DNA of 64,000 nt from Gammaproteobacteria bacterium (lineage in GTDB: Bacteria > Pseudomonadota > Gammaproteobacteria > SZUA-229): the NCBI GenBank assembly GCA_029882395.1, contig JAOUKT010000003.1, positions 35,039 to 99,038 on the forward strand, written 5' to 3'. The notes beneath the pieces were generated by a model. It had not been told where the DNA came from and made no database searches. It saw only the letters and a list, made by a program, of their open reading frames with translations. Below are positions 29,756 through 38,010 of the stretch, one piece after another (within the stretch, counting starts at the first letter, position 1; each line of letters opens with the position of its first letter). A program made the position numbers and the translations under genes.

Positions 29756-32700
29756 TTGGATATTATAAACGTCTATATCAGAAGACTGATGTTATCAGGC
29801 TTAAAGCTTTTGCTTGGCCTGTTGTGGATGTTCTATGGCCGCGAGTTTGTTGACAGCTGGCAAACCTCATCCGATTCGTTATTTCTGTACTGGTTTCTGA
29901 GCGGTCTTATTTTAGGCCTGGTACTGCATGCGATTTTCACCTCTGTCCGTGACATTCTGATTATTTTTGATGTGCTTAGCGCCGACAGTGATCTGGTCGA
30001 GTCGGTTTACCACGGGGTTATAAAAGATAACAAAATCGCGCTGGCTATTAAAAATAAAAAAGCTAAATATATCTATGTTAATGATTATTACTGTGAAATA
30101 TTTGGCATAACAAAAAACTATATTGCGGGCAAATCCGACGACTGTTTCATGGACGAACTGGAGGTCATGAAAACAAGCGAGGAGGATGACTACGTATTAA
30201 CACAGGGCAAGACCCACCAGCACGAAGAAGAATCCTTTGTTGAGGGCAGGGCCGTACGCCTGAGAACGACTAAAAAACCAATCTACAATAAAAAAAATAA
30301 ACTCATCGGTCTGGCGATTACAAGACAAGATATCACGGAACTCTACGAGCTGGAAAAAAGCAATAAAGACCTAAAGGCCCGATATAAACGACTGTTTGAT
30401 GATTTGCCATTTCCAACCTTAATGCTGGATGTAAAAACAACACTGGCAATTGAATTTAATGATGCGCTGCTGGATATGCTCGGTTACCAGCGAGGGGAGT
30501 TTTTTCGTACCCGGCTGGGTTTATACATGGCAGAAGGCAGTGAGGATACGCTTGAGTTTGTCAACCAGCTGGTTGCCAGTAAAGGCGGCATCAGAAGTAT
30601 AAAACTGATTAACAAAAACAAGGACATCTACGATGTAGAAGCTCATTTTAGAGTGACTCATATCAAAGGAAAAGATTACCTGCACGTCATATTCCGCGAC
30701 ATCACAGACAATAAACAAGCCACAGAGGCGCTGGTTCAGTCAGAGAAAAATTACTACGCGCTATTTAATCATGCCAATGATGCGGTGTTCATTATCGACC
30801 CGGAAACACTGGCTATTGTTGACGCCAATCAGCTGGCATATATTTGGCTTGGCTATGACGAAGGTGAGCTCAACAGCCTGTCAATATTTGATATTGACAG
30901 GGCAGGGCTTGAAAAAGTTACGCGAGAAAAAATTCAAGAATTATCCCAGAATAAAGACATTCTGTTCGAGCATGAAATGTGTACTTACCAGGGCGATATT
31001 GTTCCGGTAGAAATCAGTGCGCACAGCGTTATCTATGAAAACAAACTGGCTTATCAGTACGTTGTCAGGGATATCAGCGAACGTAAAGTTGCCGAGTGGG
31101 CGCTTCGTGAGAGTGAAGAGCGTTACTGGCAGATGTTTGAAAATAACAGCTCGATCATGCTGGTGCTCGATGCCAGCAGATGGGTGATTGAGGACGCTAA
31201 CGAAGCGGCGGTTGAATTTTATAAAATTCAAAAGGAAGAGCTGGTAGGTTGCTCCTATGACCGCATTTATATCGGCACTGACAGAAATTTTGTAGAGTCA
31301 GCCAGCCAGTCGATAAAACGCAAGGTTTACGAGTGCACGCATAAACTGGGTGATAATGAAATCCGCTTTGTTGAAATCAATGAAGCACCAATTGAGGTAC
31401 ACGGTCGTCAGCTTAGCTTTGTGATTATCCGCGATATCACAGATACAAAAGATGTCGTTAACCAGTTAAATCTGGCACAAAGAATGTTTGCCAGCAGTTC
31501 AGAATCTGTGATGGTGCTCGATTTCGACCAGAATATAATATCGGTTAACAATGCCACAATGCTGATGACCGGTTTTAATGAGGCCGAGTTATTGGGCAAC
31601 AAACCAGAAACCGTGCTTGCAGATAAACACAATAAAATTATTTCAAAAGATATTAACCGGACGTTAATAAACGGCGGTGTATGGAAAGGGCGTATATGGA
31701 ACAGAAAAAAAACCGGAGAAAGATACTCCGTCAATATGCATATAGAACTTATCAAGCATGAACAGCAGGATAAACATCAGTTTGTATTGATGATGACAGC
31801 CAACCTGAACACGGCAGAGCAATCTGATTTAAACGAGATGTTGCATAACAATATACGCGGACTAGCAGATAAAAGGCATTTCATCGACAGGCTGGATTAC
31901 GCGCTAAAAAAATCAAGAAGGAGCGGGAAGTATATTGCGGTGATGCTGATAGATATCAGGCGGTTTTATGAAATAAATGAACAGCAGGGCTTTGCTGTTG
32001 GTGATCAGTTAATTCTTAGTGTAGGCAAACGCATGCAATTTATGAGCAGAGAAAGTGACTATGTGAGTCATTTTGGAGCGGATAATTTTGCCATGTTATT
32101 GGAAGATTTTTCAGATCTAAACAAAATCCATATTGTTGCTCAGAAAGTATTATCAACACTGTCAGAGTCATATCAGGTTGACAACAAGGTTTACGATTTG
32201 ATGTTTGCCGTCGGTATAAGCATGTTTCCGGAAGATGGTAATCAGTCGCATACCCTGATCAAAAGATCAGAACAGGCACTGGTTGCTGCCAAGCGAGAGA
32301 ACAAGAGCAGTTATTACCTGTCCAACCGTGAGCTTAATGAAAAGGCGAAGATATGGTGGGACTATGAAAGAAGATTGCATAACGCGCTTAGAAATGATGA
32401 GTTTAAACTTTATTTTCTGCCACAGTTTGATTTAACAGACAATTCACTGTCATCGATAGAAGTCTTGCTGCGCTGGGATCATCCAGAAAGAGGCATACTT
32501 GAGCCGGCAGAATTATTAGTTGAAGCAGAAAATACCGGTTACATTGTGGCCATCGGTGACTGGGTTGTGCGTAAAGCCTGTCATGATCTGAAGCAGCTGC
32601 TGGCGATGAATTACGATGTTCCTGAACTGGTGATTAACATATCGACATTGCAAATAGATGAGAACTTGCTCGAATTTTTATCAGAAGTGTGTGAGAGTCA

Positions 32701-33115
32701 GGGCGTAGCGATAAATAAACTGACGCTTGATATGACCGAGTCATCGGTGTTGAAGATGTCTGCCGCACAGATAGAATTAATTGAATCTCTGCGAGCTGCG
32801 GGCATTAAACTGCAAATCGATGACTTTGGAAAAGGCAATAGCTCCATTGCCTCGCTGCTGGATATGGAATTTGATCGTGTGAAAATGGATGCACGGCTGA
32901 TTCATCAGTTAGTCGGTAATGAAAAAGCACGCCGACATTGTTTAATGGTACAGGCATTATCAGAAGTGCTGGGCTTTAAAATAATTGCCGAAGGGGTTGA
33001 GCATAAGGATCAGGTGACCGAGCTTAAAAAGATGCAGTGTGACTTTGCACAAGGCCATTATTTCAGCGAGGCAATGGACCTTGAGCATTTAATCAAATAC
33101 TTGGACAAATTATAG
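29756..33115 (+). CDS. membrane-anchored five-PAS protein with degenerate GGDEF and EAL domain
   Basis: The protein of up to 1119 residues has two N-terminal membrane helices (about 12-30 and 43-72), then five PAS-like domains (about 82-190, 211-320, 332-445, 455-565 and 575-685), a GGDEF-like domain and an EAL-like domain. The cyclase signature is GADNF (774-778), so cyclase activity is unlikely, but RESD five residues before it keeps the inhibitory-site RxxD pattern. The EAL motif reads EVL (902-904) with NIS, DMTES, IDDFGKG, VKMD and AEGVE present, so phosphodiesterase activity is possible. The start is TTG 29756 or ATG 29789. It lies eight bases before a TRAP binding-protein gene. Confidence 0.88.
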   Translation: MDIINVYIRRLMLSGLKLLLGLLWMFYGREFVDSWQTSSDSLFLYWFLSGLILGLVLHAIFTSVRDILIIFDVLSADSDLVESVYHGVIKDNKIALAIKNKKAKYIYVNDYYCEIFGITKNYIAGKSDDCFMDELEVMKTSEEDDYVLTQGKTHQHEEESFVEGRAVRLRTTKKPIYNKKNKLIGLAITRQDITELYELEKSNKDLKARYKRLFDDLPFPTLMLDVKTTLAIEFNDALLDMLGYQRGEFFRTRLGLYMAEGSEDTLEFVNQLVASKGGIRSIKLINKNKDIYDVEAHFRVTHIKGKDYLHVIFRDITDNKQATEALVQSEKNYYALFNHANDAVFIIDPETLAIVDANQLAYIWLGYDEGELNSLSIFDIDRAGLEKVTREKIQELSQNKDILFEHEMCTYQGDIVPVEISAHSVIYENKLAYQYVVRDISERKVAEWALRESEERYWQMFENNSSIMLVLDASRWVIEDANEAAVEFYKIQKEELVGCSYDRIYIGTDRNFVESASQSIKRKVYECTHKLGDNEIRFVEINEAPIEVHGRQLSFVIIRDITDTKDVVNQLNLAQRMFASSSESVMVLDFDQNIISVNNATMLMTGFNEAELLGNKPETVLADKHNKIISKDINRTLINGGVWKGRIWNRKKTGERYSVNMHIELIKHEQQDKHQFVLMMTANLNTAEQSDLNEMLHNNIRGLADKRHFIDRLDYALKKSRRSGKYIAVMLIDIRRFYEINEQQGFAVGDQLILSVGKRMQFMSRESDYVSHFGADNFAMLLEDFSDLNKIHIVAQKVLSTLSESYQVDNKVYDLMFAVGISMFPEDGNQSHTLIKRSEQALVAAKRENKSSYYLSNRELNEKAKIWWDYERRLHNALRNDEFKLYFLPQFDLTDNSLSSIEVLLRWDHPERGILEPAELLVEAENTGYIVAIGDWVVRKACHDLKQLLAMNYDVPELVINISTLQIDENLLEFLSEVCESQGVAINKLTLDMTESSVLKMSAAQIELIESLRAAGIKLQIDDFGKGNSSIASLLDMEFDRVKMDARLIHQLVGNEKARRHCLMVQALSEVLGFKIIAEGVEHKDQVTELKKMQCDFAQGHYFSEAMDLEHLIKYLDKL

Positions 33116-33123
33116 GGGAAGAC

Positions 33124-34206
33124 ATGAAACGACGTGATTTTATTCAGAAGCTGGCTATAGGCAGTGTCGCGGCAGGTAGTGTACTGGCGGCACCGGCTGT
33201 GCATGCAAAAAAGACCATCAAATGGAAAATGGTCACCACCTGGCCGAAAAATTTTCCAGGGCTTGGAACCGGGGCAAACAAACTGGCTGAGTTAATAACA
33301 CAGATGAGTGGCGGCCGGCTAAAGGTTAAAGTTTATGGTGCCGGTGAACTGGTGCCGGCATTTGAGGTGTTTGATGCGGTCTCCAGAGGTACAGCGCAAA
33401 TGGGACATGGCTCGGCGTATTACTGGAAAGGTAAAATCGAGGAAGCGCAGTTTTTTTCTACCGTACCCTTTGGTTTAAATGGCCAGGAAATGACATCGTG
33501 GTTACATCATGGCGGTGGCATGGCGTTATGGAATCAAGTCTATGAGCCATTTGGTGTCATACCCGCCGCTGCCGGCAACACAGGTGTGCAAATGGCTGGC
33601 TGGTTTAACAAACAAATCAATAGCCTGGAGGATTTAAAGGGTTTAAAAATGCGAATCCCGGGTCTTGGCGGAGAGGCTTTTAAACGTGCCGGCGGTACAC
33701 CGGTTAATTTACCCGGGGGAGAGCTGTTTACCGCGTTAAAGACAGGCGCCTTAGATGCCACCGAATGGGTGGGCCCTTATAACGACCTGGCCTTTGGTTT
33801 TTATAAGGCGGCTAAGTATTATTATTACCCTGGCTGGCATGAGCCAGGCACGACCCTGGAAGCGACCATCAATAAAAAAGCCTTTGAGGCATTGCCAAAG
33901 GATTTACAGGCTATCGTAATGAATGCCTGCAGTGTGGTGAATCAGGATATGCTGCTGGAATATACCGCTCGAAATAATGCAGCCTTAGATACACTGTTAA
34001 ATAAACATAAAGTCGACATGCGAAAACTGCCGGACGATGTATTAAACAAGTTAAGGCATCTGTCTGAAGAGGTGGTGCTGGAGCTGGCGGCTAAAGACAA
34101 ACGATCACAAAAGATTTATGACTCGTTTTCAAAGTTCAGAAAACAGGTGGTCGACTGGCACAAAATTTCAGAACAGGCTTATTATAACGTCAGGACCAAG
34201 GTTTAG
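33124..34206 (+). CDS. TRAP transporter substrate-binding protein (DctP/TakP-like)
   Basis: The 360-residue periplasmic binding protein has a twin-arginine-like signal (KRRDFIQKLAIGSVAAGS, cleavage near VHAKK) and the WKMVTTWPKNFPGLGTGANKLAE start typical of the TakP-type DctP family, whose known members bind 2-oxoacids. GLGGEAFKRAGGTPV and the ATEWVGPYND region are in the ligand cleft. The ligand is not provable here. It has a GGGGAAG ribosome site and follows the PAS-EAL gene closely, while the matching permease genes face it on the other strand. Confidence 0.9.
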   Translation: MKRRDFIQKLAIGSVAAGSVLAAPAVHAKKTIKWKMVTTWPKNFPGLGTGANKLAELITQMSGGRLKVKVYGAGELVPAFEVFDAVSRGTAQMGHGSAYYWKGKIEEAQFFSTVPFGLNGQEMTSWLHHGGGMALWNQVYEPFGVIPAAAGNTGVQMAGWFNKQINSLEDLKGLKMRIPGLGGEAFKRAGGTPVNLPGGELFTALKTGALDATEWVGPYNDLAFGFYKAAKYYYYPGWHEPGTTLEATINKKAFEALPKDLQAIVMNACSVVNQDMLLEYTARNNAALDTLLNKHKVDMRKLPDDVLNKLRHLSEEVVLELAAKDKRSQKIYDSFSKFRKQVVDWHKISEQAYYNVRTKV

Positions 34207-34235
34207 GCCTTTACCTGACTCAGCGCCCAGCCGGG

Positions 34236-34263
34236 GTCCGGAGCGCAGGGAATGCCTCCGGAC
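34236..34263. terminator. hairpin between convergent dctP and dctM
   Basis: GTCCGGAG (34236-34243) and CTCCGGAC (34256-34263) form a perfect 8-bp stem with a 12-base loop. It lies between the stops of two converging genes. It is followed by only three T residues, so it may be a weak or bidirectional terminator. Confidence 0.5.
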
Positions 34264-34272
34264 TTTCGCGCA

Positions 34273-35649
34273 TTAGTTTATCTTTGCAGGCAGCCAGGTG
34301 GATAACGCTGGCCAGTAAGCTATCATGGCCAGGGCTAATAACTGGATGATGATAAAAGGCGCAACGCCTTTGTAAATTTGCATTGTGGTGATGCTGGCAG
34401 GGGCAACGCCACGCAGATAAAACAAAGCAAAACCAAAGGGCGGCGTCAGGAAGGAAGTCTGCAGATTAATGGCAATCATTATGCCAAGCCAGATCGGGTT
34501 AACATCCATGGCCAATAAGATTGGCCCAACGATGGGCACCACCACAAAGGTTATTTCAATAAAGTCGAGCACAAAGCCGAGTAAAAACATCACCAGCATA
34601 ACAACAAACACAGCAGTAAAGACGCCACCGGGCAAAGCGGTTAAAAAATCCTGCACCAGTTCATCACCACCAAAACCGCGGAAGACCAGCGAGAAGATGG
34701 AGGCACCGATAAAAATAAGAAAGACCATGCTGGTCACGCGCGTTGTTTCTTGTGTTACCTGTTTTAGAATATCGAGGTTTAATTGCTTTTGTTGCAGTGC
34801 GATCATAATGGCACCAAAAGCGCCGACCGAGGCCGCCTCTGTCGGTGTCGCAAAACCGCCGATAATGGAGCCGAGCACCGCGATTATAAGCAGTACCGGC
34901 GGCATTAAGCTGGTTAGCACGTTTTTGATGATTTGCTGCCGGCTGATCTGCCGTTCGCTGGCAGCAATGGCCGGCATGGCTGATGGGTTAACAAAGCTCA
35001 CCGTGAGCAGATAAAAAAGATATAAAGCCACCAGCAATAAACCGGGTATCAGCGCGCCGATAAAAAGATCACCGACTGAGAGTGTCTCGGGTGAAAAGAT
35101 GCCCTGATCTAACTGTGCCTGCTGATAGGCGGATGATAAGACGTCACCGAGCAACACCAGCACGATTGAAGGCGGGATAATTTGCCCGAGCGTACCGGTG
35201 GCACAAATAATGCCGGTGGCAATTTTTGTATCGTAACCGTGTTTGAGCATCGTCGGTAAAGACAATAAACCCATGGTGACGACAGTGGCGCCGACAATGC
35301 CGGTGCTGGCGGCTAATAACATGCCGACCAGGGTGACGGAGATAGCGATGCCGCCGGGCAAAGGCCCGAATAAAGAGGCCATGGTCTCAAGCAGTTTCTC
35401 TGCAACCCGAGACTTTTCCAGCATCACGCCCATGAAAACAAATAGCGGCACAGCAATCAATGTCTGATTGGTCATAATGCCGTAGAGTCGGTTGGGTAAT
35501 GCTTGCAGGAAAGCAGAATCAAACGTGCCGGTATAATCACCGAGCAGCGCAAAGCCCAGCGCGGTGCCGGCCAGTGTCATAGCGACGGGGTAGCCGAGCA
35601 AAAGAAAGACAAAAACAAATATAAACAACAACAGCGCCATGTATTCCAT
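34273..35649 (-). CDS. dctM: TRAP transporter large permease subunit DctM
   Basis: The 458-residue membrane protein has about 12 hydrophobic segments and the DctM signatures LGYPVAMTLAG, GGIAISVTLVGMLLAASTGIVGATV, GTLGQIIPPSIVLV and PPFGFALFYLRGV. It is the ion-coupled transport channel of a TRAP system. It is downstream of dctQ with a 9-base gap. Its binding protein is encoded convergently at 33124-34206, an unusual arrangement. Confidence 0.96.
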   Translation of the reverse strand: MEYMALLLFIFVFVFLLLGYPVAMTLAGTALGFALLGDYTGTFDSAFLQALPNRLYGIMTNQTLIAVPLFVFMGVMLEKSRVAEKLLETMASLFGPLPGGIAISVTLVGMLLAASTGIVGATVVTMGLLSLPTMLKHGYDTKIATGIICATGTLGQIIPPSIVLVLLGDVLSSAYQQAQLDQGIFSPETLSVGDLFIGALIPGLLLVALYLFYLLTVSFVNPSAMPAIAASERQISRQQIIKNVLTSLMPPVLLIIAVLGSIIGGFATPTEAASVGAFGAIMIALQQKQLNLDILKQVTQETTRVTSMVFLIFIGASIFSLVFRGFGGDELVQDFLTALPGGVFTAVFVVMLVMFLLGFVLDFIEITFVVVPIVGPILLAMDVNPIWLGIMIAINLQTSFLTPPFGFALFYLRGVAPASITTMQIYKGVAPFIIIQLLALAMIAYWPALSTWLPAKIN

Positions 35650-35658
35650 TTACCAGTA

Positions 35659-36168
35659 TTACCTCTGTGGCGCTTGTTTTAGAATTTGTATGGCGCGCAA
35701 ACTACTGGCGATGCCCTGCAATAGCATTAATGCGGCCATCAGCAGAATCGCTGTTTTTAATAAAAAAACACCGGGCAGGCCGCCTGCTTCTCTGGATGTT
35801 TCTAAGACCGCCCAGCTTTCGCCGACGTATTGCCAGCTGATGATAAAGATGAATAACATGGCAGGGCCAAGAAAAAACACGTTGCCAAAGAGGTTCACCC
35901 CGGCCCGCGCTTTAGCGGATAGCCGCTGATAAATGATATCGACGCGAACATGGGCGTCACATTGTAAGGTGTAAGCGGCACCGACCAGAAAGATCAGGGC
36001 GTGCATATAGATAATGCTTTCCTGCATTGCAATCAGGCCGTAGTCGAACAGATAACGTAAAACCACCACCAGAAAAGTAGTGATCACCATCAGCAGGCTT
36101 AACCAGGAAACAGCCAGTCCGGCGCATTTAACGACAGCTTCAATGGTGTTGATGCAGCGTTGTAACAT
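35659..36168 (-). CDS. dctQ: TRAP transporter small permease subunit DctQ
   Basis: The 169-residue protein has four membrane helices (about 15-40, 50-70, 90-115 and 130-155) and the family segment YLFDYGLIAMQESIIYMHALIFLVGAAYTLQCDAHVRVDI. It joins DctM in the transporter. It lies 11 bases after thrB and 9 bases before dctM, so the three genes may form one transcript. Confidence 0.94.
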   Translation of the reverse strand: MLQRCINTIEAVVKCAGLAVSWLSLLMVITTFLVVVLRYLFDYGLIAMQESIIYMHALIFLVGAAYTLQCDAHVRVDIIYQRLSAKARAGVNLFGNVFFLGPAMLFIFIISWQYVGESWAVLETSREAGGLPGVFLLKTAILLMAALMLLQGIASSLRAIQILKQAPQR

Positions 36169-36179
36169 GGCGTTTGCCT

Positions 36180-37142
36180 TTATACCCAGTGGCTGAGTAT
36201 TTCATCAGTGTCCTGACGGCGCTGAAGCAGAATGTGTTTAAACTCGTCGGGGTCTTTTTGATGGGTGATTTCACCTGCTTTGGGGAAATGAACCGCATAC
36301 AGGCGTGAGAGCCAGAATCGTAAGGCACCCGCGCGCAGCATAACAGGCCAGAGCGGTTTTTCCTGTGGCGTTAATGGCCGGTGTTGATGGTAGGCATTGA
36401 GGAAAGCCGAGACCTTTTCAAAATCCAGCGAGCCGTCCGCCTGGTTGCACCAGTCATTAATGGTGACAGCAACATCGTATAAGAGCGCATCAGTGCTGGC
36501 GAAATAGAAATCGATAATGCCACTGAGTTCATTCTCGTACCAGAGCGCATTATCACGAAACAGATCTGCGTGGATCAGGCCACGTGGAATATCGGCATGG
36601 GATTGAGAGGCCTGAAACTGCATTTCGTCATGCAGCACCTGAAGTTCTTCTGCCAACAGTTTATCTTCTAACAGCCGGGTGGTGTCATGCCACCAGTGCG
36701 GGCCGCGTGAGTTTGTCTGCTGTTGTTGAAAGCTTAAGCCGGCGGTGTGTAAGTCTCCCAGCGCGGCACCGAGTTTTTTGCAGTGCTCAGGCGTGGTATC
36801 GATAATGCTGCTGCCTTTTAGTTTTTGCACCAAGGCGGCGGGCTTGCCCTTCAAACTTTGCAGCATCTGACCCTGTTTGTCGGCAATGGGGTGAGCGCTG
36901 GGCACCTGATGCTCATTTAAATGCGCCATTAGCTCGAGAAAATAGGGCATTTCTTCAGCAGCGTGGGTTTCAAAGATGGTCAGCACAAACTCTGTTTGTT
37001 GCTGCTCTTTTTGGGTGCTGACAAAGTAATTGGTGTTTTCAATGCCGGCGCTGATGCCCTGATAAGAGACCAGTTCCCCAACGTCATAACGTAACAGGAA
37101 GGTTTCGAGCTCATCGTGTTCGATAGTGGTATAAACCGACAT
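36180..37142 (-). CDS. thrB: homoserine kinase (ThrB, phosphotransferase-fold type)
   Basis: The 320-residue enzyme is the aminoglycoside-phosphotransferase-like form of homoserine kinase, as in Pseudomonas, not the GHMP-type of E. coli. It opens with SVYTTIEHDELETFLLRYDVGE and has GLIHADLFRDNALW (catalytic loop) and GIIDFYFASTDALLYDVAVTINDWC (metal-binding loop). It phosphorylates homoserine in threonine synthesis. It is the first gene of a possible thrB-dctQ-dctM unit and near polA as in Pseudomonas. Confidence 0.95.
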   Translation of the reverse strand: MSVYTTIEHDELETFLLRYDVGELVSYQGISAGIENTNYFVSTQKEQQQTEFVLTIFETHAAEEMPYFLELMAHLNEHQVPSAHPIADKQGQMLQSLKGKPAALVQKLKGSSIIDTTPEHCKKLGAALGDLHTAGLSFQQQQTNSRGPHWWHDTTRLLEDKLLAEELQVLHDEMQFQASQSHADIPRGLIHADLFRDNALWYENELSGIIDFYFASTDALLYDVAVTINDWCNQADGSLDFEKVSAFLNAYHQHRPLTPQEKPLWPVMLRAGALRFWLSRLYAVHFPKAGEITHQKDPDEFKHILLQRRQDTDEILSHWV

Positions 37143-37213
37143 AGTAACAACTGGTTCTCTAAAAAGATGTGGAAGAAAATGAGAGCGGCATTTTAGCAGC
37201 CTGCCGGCGCATG

Positions 37214-37939
37214 TTAAAGCTGTAAAAGAATTTCCTGCTCCTGTAACGAGGGTTCAAAGTCGCGGTTTTCATAATGATCGAAGATCAGCTTGACGACTTG
37301 CTCGGGCGTTTCAGCAATAGAGATCAAATCCAGGTCTTTTTGACTGATCATGTTATTTGCCACCAGTGAGTCCTGAAACCAGTCGAGCAGGCCGCTCCAG
37401 AAGGCGCGGTTTACCAGAATGATGGGGATATGACGGGTTTTGCCGGTCTGCACCAGAGTTAAGATCTCGGCCATTTCATCCAGCGTGCCAAAGCCACCGG
37501 GGCAGATAACATAGGCAGAGGCGTATTTCACGAACATGACTTTGCGGGTAAAGAAATGCCGGAAGTTGAGTTCGATATCCTGATATTGATTGGCGGTTTG
37601 TTCTTTTGGCAGCATGATATTTAAACCGATACTGGGTGCTTTACCGGCCTGCCCGCCTTTGTTTGCAGCTTCCATAATGCCAGGGCCGCCGCCGCTGACA
37701 ATAGCAAAGCCGGCGTCAGACAGTGAACGCGAGATAGCTTCAGCATTCACATAATCGGCATGATCGTTAGCCGTGCGTGCAGAACCAAAGACACTGACAG
37801 AGGGTTTGATGGTGGCCAGGCGTTCAAAGCCTTCGACAAATTCAGCCATTATCTGGAAAACTTTCCAGGATTCCCGCAGCAGGGCGCCATCAACAGCGCT
37901 TGCTGATTTAGGAAGTCTGTCTGAATCGGTCTTATGCAT
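37214..37939 (-). CDS. LOG-family (TIGR00730) Rossmann-fold protein
   Basis: The 241-residue protein has the family motifs SVFGSARTA, SGGGPGIMEAANKG and CPGGFGTLDEMAE. LOG-type enzymes hydrolyse nucleotide 5'-monophosphates such as cytokinin ribotides; in bacteria the in vivo substrate is often unknown. The start at 37937-37939 has AAGG about 9 bases upstream; a longer reading (to 38005) would run into the opposite polA start. It is divergent from polA. Confidence 0.9.
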   Translation of the reverse strand: MHKTDSDRLPKSASAVDGALLRESWKVFQIMAEFVEGFERLATIKPSVSVFGSARTANDHADYVNAEAISRSLSDAGFAIVSGGGPGIMEAANKGGQAGKAPSIGLNIMLPKEQTANQYQDIELNFRHFFTRKVMFVKYASAYVICPGGFGTLDEMAEILTLVQTGKTRHIPIILVNRAFWSGLLDWFQDSLVANNMISQKDLDLISIAETPEQVVKLIFDHYENRDFEPSLQEQEILLQL

Positions 37940-38010
37940 AATTATGCCTTCATATCGGGGAACACGTCTGAGATAATTCATGATCTTATTGATTGGACTA
38001 TACACAACTC

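Noticed and set aside
34469..35014. 181-codon open frame antisense to dctM
   Set aside because: Low-complexity Thr/Lys/Ser composition is what a reversed membrane-protein gene gives; dctM is clear.
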